Below, piece by piece: positions 33,089-38,022 of a stretch of DNA of 38,022 nt. The stretch's first letter is position 1. Each line of letters opens with the position of its first letter. Position numbers and translations under genes: made by a program. Source of the stretch: Bacteroidota bacterium. Its GTDB lineage: Bacteria; Bacteroidota; Bacteroidia; Flavobacteriales; Crocinitomicaceae. Under the pieces are notes generated by a model. The model was not told the origin of the DNA. It did not search any database and saw nothing but the letters and a program-made list of their open reading frames with translations. The DNA lies in NCBI GenBank assembly GCA_029558435.1, contig JAKQEZ010000524.1, positions 1 through 38,022 of the forward strand, written 5' to 3'.

Positions 33089-36000
33089 TTAATGTTTGAC
33101 AACTACATGCACAAATCCATGTTTTTTACTTCCATCTTTTGCTAACACTAAATAGGTGTAAACTCCCTCTGTTACCGTTTTTCCTGACTTATCTTTACCA
33201 TCCCAGTTATTTGCATAATTATCCGATGTATAAATCAATTCTCCCCAACGGTTCAAGATGATAACTTTTGTTTCGGGCAACAAGCCTTTTATTTCAAATA
33301 AATCGTTAATTCCATCTCCATTAACCGTTATGACGTTTGGAACTTCCATTTCAGAAATTACTTCAATCGTTACTTTTGCTGTATCAACACAACCATTTGC
33401 ATCCACTACAACCAAACTTACATCATACATTCCATCATTTTCAAAGGTATGTGTTGGGTTTTGAATGGTCATCGTGTCTTGTTCAATAACCCATTCCCAT
33501 GCCACAACATTTCCTGTAGATTCATCTTGAAATTGAATGTTCTCATTGATCATAACAGGGTTGGGAGAATAGGTAAATTGTGCCACAACAGCAGCTGTTT
33601 GTCCAACCGTCAATGGGGTTCCTGTTACTGAACAACCCGAAGCATCTGTTACTGTTAATGTATATGAGCCAGCAGGTACGTTTGTGATATCTAATGTTGA
33701 ATATTGGCCATTGTTCCAAGAATATTGATACGGTCCTGTACCGTTGGCCACTACCACTCCCGAAATTGATCCTCCTTGGTTACATGTTGCATCCACGATG
33801 GTTGCAGTTGTTCCAATTGTTGGAGTATTGGGTGCATTAATGGTGTAAGAAGCACTTGTTGCAATACAACCATTAGCATCTGTTACTTCCAAAACATAAC
33901 TTCCTGGTTGCGCATTGGTTAAATCTGCAGATGGAGTAGTAACATTATTCCATTCAAACGTATATGGGTTTGCACCACCCGTTGCCGTTAAACCTGTGAT
34001 AGAACCACCAGTTGTACAAGTTGCATGAGTTACAGTTGCTGTTCCAGAAATTGTAACAGCTCCTTGACTTCCTATGGTGTGAGGTCCGCTTGTAACAACA
34101 CATCCATTGTCATCCGTTATACTCAAGGTGTATGTTCCCGCAGACACATTTATTAAATCAATTCCTGATGCTGCATTGTTATTCCATTGATAGGTATATG
34201 GTTGTGCACCACCAGAAACGGTAATTCCGGTAATTGAACCTCCTGTTGTACACGTTGCATCGGTAATTACTGGTGTTCCAGCAATGGTTGGTGCAGGTGT
34301 TGTGTTGATGGTGTATGGTCCACTTTGCGAAATACATCCATTGGCATCTGCCACAGAAAGGGTGTATGTACCAGCCGTTGCGTTGGTTAAATCTGCTGTT
34401 GGTGAAATAGTACTGTTCCAGCTATATGTTAAAGTACCTGTGCCTCCAGAAACAGTCAAACCTGTAATAGAACCTTGGGTTGTACAAGTAACATCCGAAA
34501 TAACAGCTGTACCTGAGATGGTTGGTCCACCGGTTACGTTAATAGTATAAGGTCCGCTTTGTGTTGTACATCCATTTCCATCTGTAACGGTAAGCGTGTA
34601 ACTTCCTACTCCAGCGCCTGTTAAATCAATTGAAGGCGAAGGTGTTCCATTCCAATCATAGGTTAATGTTCCAGTTCCACTTGCTGATAATCCGGTGATA
34701 GAACCTTGCACAGTACATGTCGCATCGGTTACAACTGCTGTTCCAGTGATGGTTGGATTGGCATCCGTATTAATTTGATGTGGTCCACTTTGAGCTGTAC
34801 ATCCGTTAGCATCGGTAACAGTCAATGTATAAGAACCTGCCGCTGCATTAGATAAATCAGTTGTTACCGAAGTTGCACCATTCCAATCATAGGTCAATGT
34901 TCCAACACCGCCAGAGGCTGTTAAACCGCTGATATTCCCACCATTATTACAATTGGCATTGGTAATTGAAGCTGTACCCGAAATTGTTGGAGTTGGAGCT
35001 AATCCTATTGTATACGGTCCACTTTGAGCCGAACATCCATTGGCATCAATAACAGTCAAGGTATAAGAACCTGCTGTAGCGGATAAATTTTGGTCAACCG
35101 ATGTTGTCCCGTTCCAATCATAGGAAGTAATAGCAACCGAAGAGTTTACTGTTAACCCCGTGATTGTTCCGTTAACTAAACATGTTTGATTGGTAATGGT
35201 TGGTGTTCCTGTAATGGTTGGTCCACCCACCCCAGTTATTGTATGCGGTCCACTTTGCGATGAACATCCGTTGGCATCTGTTACAGTCAATGTGTATGAA
35301 CCTGCTGATGCATTGGATAATGTTGGTCCAGCAGCAGCTGTTCCGTTCCAAGCATAGGTTAATGCGCCTGTTCCACCAGAAGCTGATAAACCAGTAATAG
35401 AACCACCTGTTGTACAAGTAGCATTGGTAATAACTGCTGTTCCAGCGATGATTGGGTTTTGCCCCACAACTACTTGCACTGGTTTTCTAAACGTTCCAGG
35501 GCAATTTCCAACATAATACGTTGTTGTTGAAGTTAAAACAGGAGTTGTAAATGTTGTTCCTGTTGCCAAAGGTAATCCTCCAAACGGTGTTGCATACCAA
35601 CCAATTGAAGAACCTGTAGGGAAAGTACCGCTAACAGTTGCTGTCAATGTGCTTGTTTGGCTACCACAAATGGTGTCGTTTTGTACCAAGATATCAAAAA
35701 TGTGTGCGGGTAAATTTGTCATTCCATTTCCGCCAGAAGTTGCGCCGTTCATTGGAAAGTTAACCGACATAGGGTTTTGAGAACCTGCTAAAAATGTACC
35801 ACCAGGTAATCCTCCACTAACCGAATTGGTAGGTGTTCCAGATGTAAAAGCAATTCCCCCACCAGCACCGCCAGCTCCGGGTCCTGTTAATTCAGGATTT
35901 CCGCCACCTATGTAATAGATGGTTAAGCGCACATCCCCACCTTTACCTCCATTAGCTTGCAAAGTAAGGGTTGAAGGGATTGCATTCATACTTTTTACAT

Positions 36001-37411
36001 AAATGTAGCCACCACCGCCAGCACCACCGCCACCATCATTTCCACGACGCTTGTTGCTGAAGCTAACACCATCGTTGTTGGGATTGGTATTTTGTCCATT
36101 TGCACCATTTGCAACAATAGAGCCTGAGCCTGTGATGTTACCATAAACTGTTAAGAAAACAATACCACCACCATTTCCTCCATTTCCTCCTTGACCAGAA
36201 TCTGACCCTCCGGCGCCACCGCCACCGCCCATAAAAATGCGCTGGGCATCGTATTTAATTGGATGACCACCATAGCCTCCGTTTTCTTTTCGCGCATTTC
36301 CTCCCCAACCAGTATTATTGGGACCAACGTAAGGACTCACACCATAATTTTGAGTATTGGCATACGAATAACCTCCTCTACCTCCTCCAGCACTAAGTGT
36401 TGTTGCCATGTTTGCTTTTTCTGTATTCCAAAAAGAGGTATATCCTGGAGTTGGAATTCCTTTTCCTGTATATCCGGCAGTATCGCCAATGTTGGCACCT
36501 CCGCCACCACCAGCGTTTTGGATTCCACCGCCACCACCAGCATTAGCAATAGAACCCCGTCCATATCCCACGTATAAAGCGGTATATTCGGTAGTGTAGC
36601 CAACAATACTTTCACCATAGGCACCTCCTTGAACTGCATTGTGTGAGCCAAGGTATGAATCGCCATTTCCTGGTCCTTCTGTGTGAGCAACATTTGTTCC
36701 TGTATTACTATTAGTACCTACCAATCCACCTCTCAACCCACGTCCTGAAACATCAATTGAACCTGATAGTGTTAAATTTCCGTTGACTTCAATTGCCACA
36801 ACGCCACCAGTAGTTCCATCCCAATAAGGAGTTACTACACTTGCTCCTGAATTGATTGTCAAGTTATTGTATCTTGGAATACGAATGATTTGTACGTGCC
36901 CATTCACGGGGGATGTTACCGAATAGTTATGTTCCAATCCACAGGTTAAATTAATGGTATTAGAGCCAGAAACTGATTGTACTTCACGAATTTCATAATA
37001 TCCTGCATTGGAATAATCACGCACTGTTCCATATTTCTCAGCGTTTTGATAAGCACCACTTCCTCCGTATCCAATTGGAACTGCAGAACCTCCCCAGGCA
37101 AACGAGTTGTACCAATCTAAATTCACTCCATAATCAGTATTCGAATTCAAATAAGCCCATACTCCTTGGGTTTGATAAATCATGATTAAATCACCTTGTG
37201 CTAGGTTGGCTGAAAATCCAGCACCATTTAAAGCATTGCTTGCTACACTTATTGAGGTACTTCCAACTGTTGCATTGGAAAGTAACGAGGTGTAGGTATT
37301 TACAATTGTACCAGATGCGCTAATTGTTTGATTACCATCTTTTCCGCGTTGAGAAAAAGTTAGTTGAATAAGTGAAAATGTAAGTACTAAAGTTAAAACT
37401 ATCGTTTTCAT
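33089..37411 (-). CDS. Giant cell-surface protein with SprB repeats, PKD and T9SS type B sorting domain
   Basis: A 1440-residue exported protein. Signal peptide at about residues 1-20 (ending LTFSQ). A beta-rich N-terminal region is followed by a strongly glycine-rich part (about 265-525, with runs of five Gly). An Ig-like domain covers about 575-650 (VQNDTICGSQTSTLTATVSG to PVQVVVG). Eight SprB-type repeats of about 77 residues follow. Each opens near a ThrCys pair and ends with DANGC and SGPhTI-like sequences, so each holds two Cys that could form a disulfide. Then come a PKD domain (AQFTYSPNPVMINENIQFQD) and the gliding-motility C-terminal domain (DGINDLFEIKGLL, ILNRWGELIY, NWDGKDKSGKTVTEGVYTYLV), a T9SS type B sorting signal. 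It is probably an adhesin or part of a gliding/attachment system. Confidence 0.9.
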   Translation of the reverse strand: MKTIVLTLVLTFSLIQLTFSQRGKDGNQTISASGTIVNTYTSLLSNATVGSTSISVASNALNGAGFSANLAQGDLIMIYQTQGVWAYLNSNTDYGVNLDWYNSFAWGGSAVPIGYGGSGAYQNAEKYGTVRDYSNAGYYEIREVQSVSGSNTINLTCGLEHNYSVTSPVNGHVQIIRIPRYNNLTINSGASVVTPYWDGTTGGVVAIEVNGNLTLSGSIDVSGRGLRGGLVGTNSNTGTNVAHTEGPGNGDSYLGSHNAVQGGAYGESIVGYTTEYTALYVGYGRGSIANAGGGGGIQNAGGGGGANIGDTAGYTGKGIPTPGYTSFWNTEKANMATTLSAGGGRGGYSYANTQNYGVSPYVGPNNTGWGGNARKENGGYGGHPIKYDAQRIFMGGGGGAGGSDSGQGGNGGNGGGIVFLTVYGNITGSGSIVANGANGQNTNPNNDGVSFSNKRRGNDGGGGAGGGGYIYVKSMNAIPSTLTLQANGGKGGDVRLTIYYIGGGNPELTGPGAGGAGGGIAFTSGTPTNSVSGGLPGGTFLAGSQNPMSVNFPMNGATSGGNGMTNLPAHIFDILVQNDTICGSQTSTLTATVSGTFPTGSSIGWYATPFGGLPLATGTTFTTPVLTSTTTYYVGNCPGTFRKPVQVVVGQNPIIAGTAVITNATCTTGGSITGLSASGGTGALTYAWNGTAAAGPTLSNASAGSYTLTVTDANGCSSQSGPHTITGVGGPTITGTPTITNQTCLVNGTITGLTVNSSVAITSYDWNGTTSVDQNLSATAGSYTLTVIDANGCSAQSGPYTIGLAPTPTISGTASITNANCNNGGNISGLTASGGVGTLTYDWNGATSVTTDLSNAAAGSYTLTVTDANGCTAQSGPHQINTDANPTITGTAVVTDATCTVQGSITGLSASGTGTLTYDWNGTPSPSIDLTGAGVGSYTLTVTDGNGCTTQSGPYTINVTGGPTISGTAVISDVTCTTQGSITGLTVSGGTGTLTYSWNSTISPTADLTNATAGTYTLSVADANGCISQSGPYTINTTPAPTIAGTPVITDATCTTGGSITGITVSGGAQPYTYQWNNNAASGIDLINVSAGTYTLSITDDNGCVVTSGPHTIGSQGAVTISGTATVTHATCTTGGSITGLTATGGANPYTFEWNNVTTPSADLTNAQPGSYVLEVTDANGCIATSASYTINAPNTPTIGTTATIVDATCNQGGSISGVVVANGTGPYQYSWNNGQYSTLDITNVPAGSYTLTVTDASGCSVTGTPLTVGQTAAVVAQFTYSPNPVMINENIQFQDESTGNVVAWEWVIEQDTMTIQNPTHTFENDGMYDVSLVVVDANGCVDTAKVTIEVISEMEVPNVITVNGDGINDLFEIKGLLPETKVIILNRWGELIYTSDNYANNWDGKDKSGKTVTEGVYTYLVLAKDGSKKHGFVHVVVKH
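33594..35458 (-). repeat. Array of eight SprB-type repeats within the giant surface protein gene
   Basis: Eight in-frame units of about 231-234 bases, each encoding the pattern GTxxITxATCTxGGSITGLxxSGG, a Trp-Asn (YxWN) core and GSYTLTVTDANGC. Units differ by many substitutions, so the array is old and diverged rather than a recent tandem expansion. Confidence 0.9.
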
Positions 37412-37473
37412 AGAAATTTCATTTGTAAAGTGATAACGAATAAAATTAAAAAAAAGTTTGCTGAAAGCATAAA

Positions 37474-37956
37474 TTATTTAACAATTTGCGTAACAATAAG
37501 TGATACTGCGGGACAAACACTCACATTTTTATGGGTTAAATCCATTATTTGATACATGTTTTTGCGATCGGTGTGAGGGTATTCTCTACAAGCCAACGGG
37601 CGGTGTTCGTAGATGCTACACGTATTGTCATCATTAAGAAATGTGCATGGTGATTTTTGCAACACATAATCGTTGTCTTCATCAATGCGCAAATAGGTTT
37701 TAATGAAATTAGCTTCTGTCATGCGCACGTGTGCAGCAATGCGTTTGATGTCAACTGGTCTGAAAATTGGGCTGGTGGTTTTGCAACAATTGGCGCATTT
37801 CAAACAATCAATTTTGGCAAATGCTTTTTGGTGTTCGGTATGAAAAATTGCATCTAAATTTTTTGGTTTTTTCTTTTGAAAATTTTTTAACTGCTTTGAA
37901 ATTTCATCTTTCTTAGTTGCAGCTTGGTTCATCCATTCTTGGTATTTTTTATCCAT
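37474..37956 (-). CDS. YkgJ-family cysteine cluster protein
   Basis: A 160-residue cytoplasmic protein with the CxxCxxCC pattern (CLKCANCCKTTSPIF, about residues 50-65) and later CTFLNDDNTCSIYEHRPLACREYP (about 103-126) of the YkgJ/UPF0153 family. These conserved cysteines bind zinc or an Fe-S cluster; the biochemical role of the family is not settled. The Lys-rich N-terminus is normal for Bacteroidota members. It lies upstream of the giant surface protein gene on the same strand, with about 60 bases between, and downstream of a partial gene at the right edge. Confidence 0.85.
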   Translation of the reverse strand: MDKKYQEWMNQAATKKDEISKQLKNFQKKKPKNLDAIFHTEHQKAFAKIDCLKCANCCKTTSPIFRPVDIKRIAAHVRMTEANFIKTYLRIDEDNDYVLQKSPCTFLNDDNTCSIYEHRPLACREYPHTDRKNMYQIMDLTHKNVSVCPAVSLIVTQIVK

Positions 37957-37962
37957 TCCAAC

Positions 37963-38022
37963 TTAGATTTTATTGGCAAGCAAAATCAACTTATTAGTAA
38001 AGTTTGACCATTCGTATTTTTT
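37963..38022 (-). CDS. C-terminus of an unidentified protein (gene runs off the right edge)
   Basis: On the minus strand one frame is open from the right edge to a TAA at 37965-37963, giving the last 19 residues, which end FTNKLILLANKI. The stop lies six bases upstream of the YkgJ start at 37956, a spacing typical of co-transcribed genes. Nineteen residues are too few to name a family, and the open frame could be chance. Confidence 0.35.
   Translation of the reverse strand, partial: KKYEWSNFTNKLILLANKI

Noticed and set aside
33594..35458. Periodic repeats considered as a possible CRISPR or satellite array
   Set aside because: The period of about 233 bases is in frame and encodes SprB domains; there are no short identical repeats with unique spacers.
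36263..36693. Open frames on both strands in the surface protein gene
   Set aside because: They arise from repeated Gly codons in the glycine-rich region and have no independent signals.

Overview
The window is a piece of an AT-rich Bacteroidota chromosome, very probably from the order Flavobacteriales. Four secreted proteins end in type IX secretion sorting domains (three type A, one gliding-associated type B/CHU_C). One giant protein carries SprB-type repeats. Many genes have the Bacteroidota -7 promoter box TAnnTTTG close to the start codon. A natural SpeD-SpeE fusion, a lipobox-bearing BamA/TamA-like protein and a GreA-like small protein fit the same phylum. The style of the secreted proteins suggests a Crocinitomicaceae/Fluviicola-like bacterium, but that is an impression only. 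The MurE DNPR motif implies meso-diaminopimelate peptidoglycan.

Layout. 1-9.5 kb: the N-terminus of a malic enzyme, an unknown exported protein, two T9SS cargo proteins either side of a pirin, a small STAS-like protein, a fused AdoMet decarboxylase/spermidine synthase, a transglutaminase-like protein, a small membrane protein and a GT9 heptosyltransferase-like enzyme. 9.5-18.8 kb: the first half of the division and cell wall (dcw) cluster, mraZ-rsmH-ftsL-ftsI-murE-[DUF1016 nuclease-like gene]-mraY-murD. Junctions are tight, and three of them are 1-nt TAATG overlaps. A PDDEXK nuclease-family gene sits inside this operon. The cluster stops after murD at a long hairpin; ftsW, murG, murC, ftsQ, ftsA and ftsZ do not follow. 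18.8-22.1 kb: a GreA-like gene and clpB with a strong terminator. 22.1-25.2 kb: a small accessory island with a Fic AMPylase under four inverted half-sites, a membrane protein with a glycine zipper, a lipoprotein translationally coupled to it, and a convergent HEPN-like gene. 25.4-38 kb: prfB without the programmed frameshift, an ArsC-family thioredoxin-fold protein, a T9SS-exported M1 aminopeptidase, a BamA/TamA-like outer-membrane protein divergent from a TrmH-family RNA methyltransferase, a SiaB-like kinase, a 1440-residue SprB-repeat cell-surface protein, a YkgJ-type cysteine cluster protein, and the C-terminus of an unidentified gene.

How they work together. mraZ to murD form one transcription unit for peptidoglycan precursor synthesis and septal cross-linking. 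MraZ probably binds 15-bp sites on both sides of its own promoter, one of which also lies upstream of the divergent GT9 gene. The exported proteins all depend on a T9SS encoded elsewhere. The most interesting non-standard items are the nuclease-family gene locked inside the dcw operon with its duplicated palindromic segment, the inverted MraZ operator pair, the four-half-site operator of fic, and the low-GC fic-to-HEPN island. I found no CRISPR array, IS element, rRNA or tRNA.
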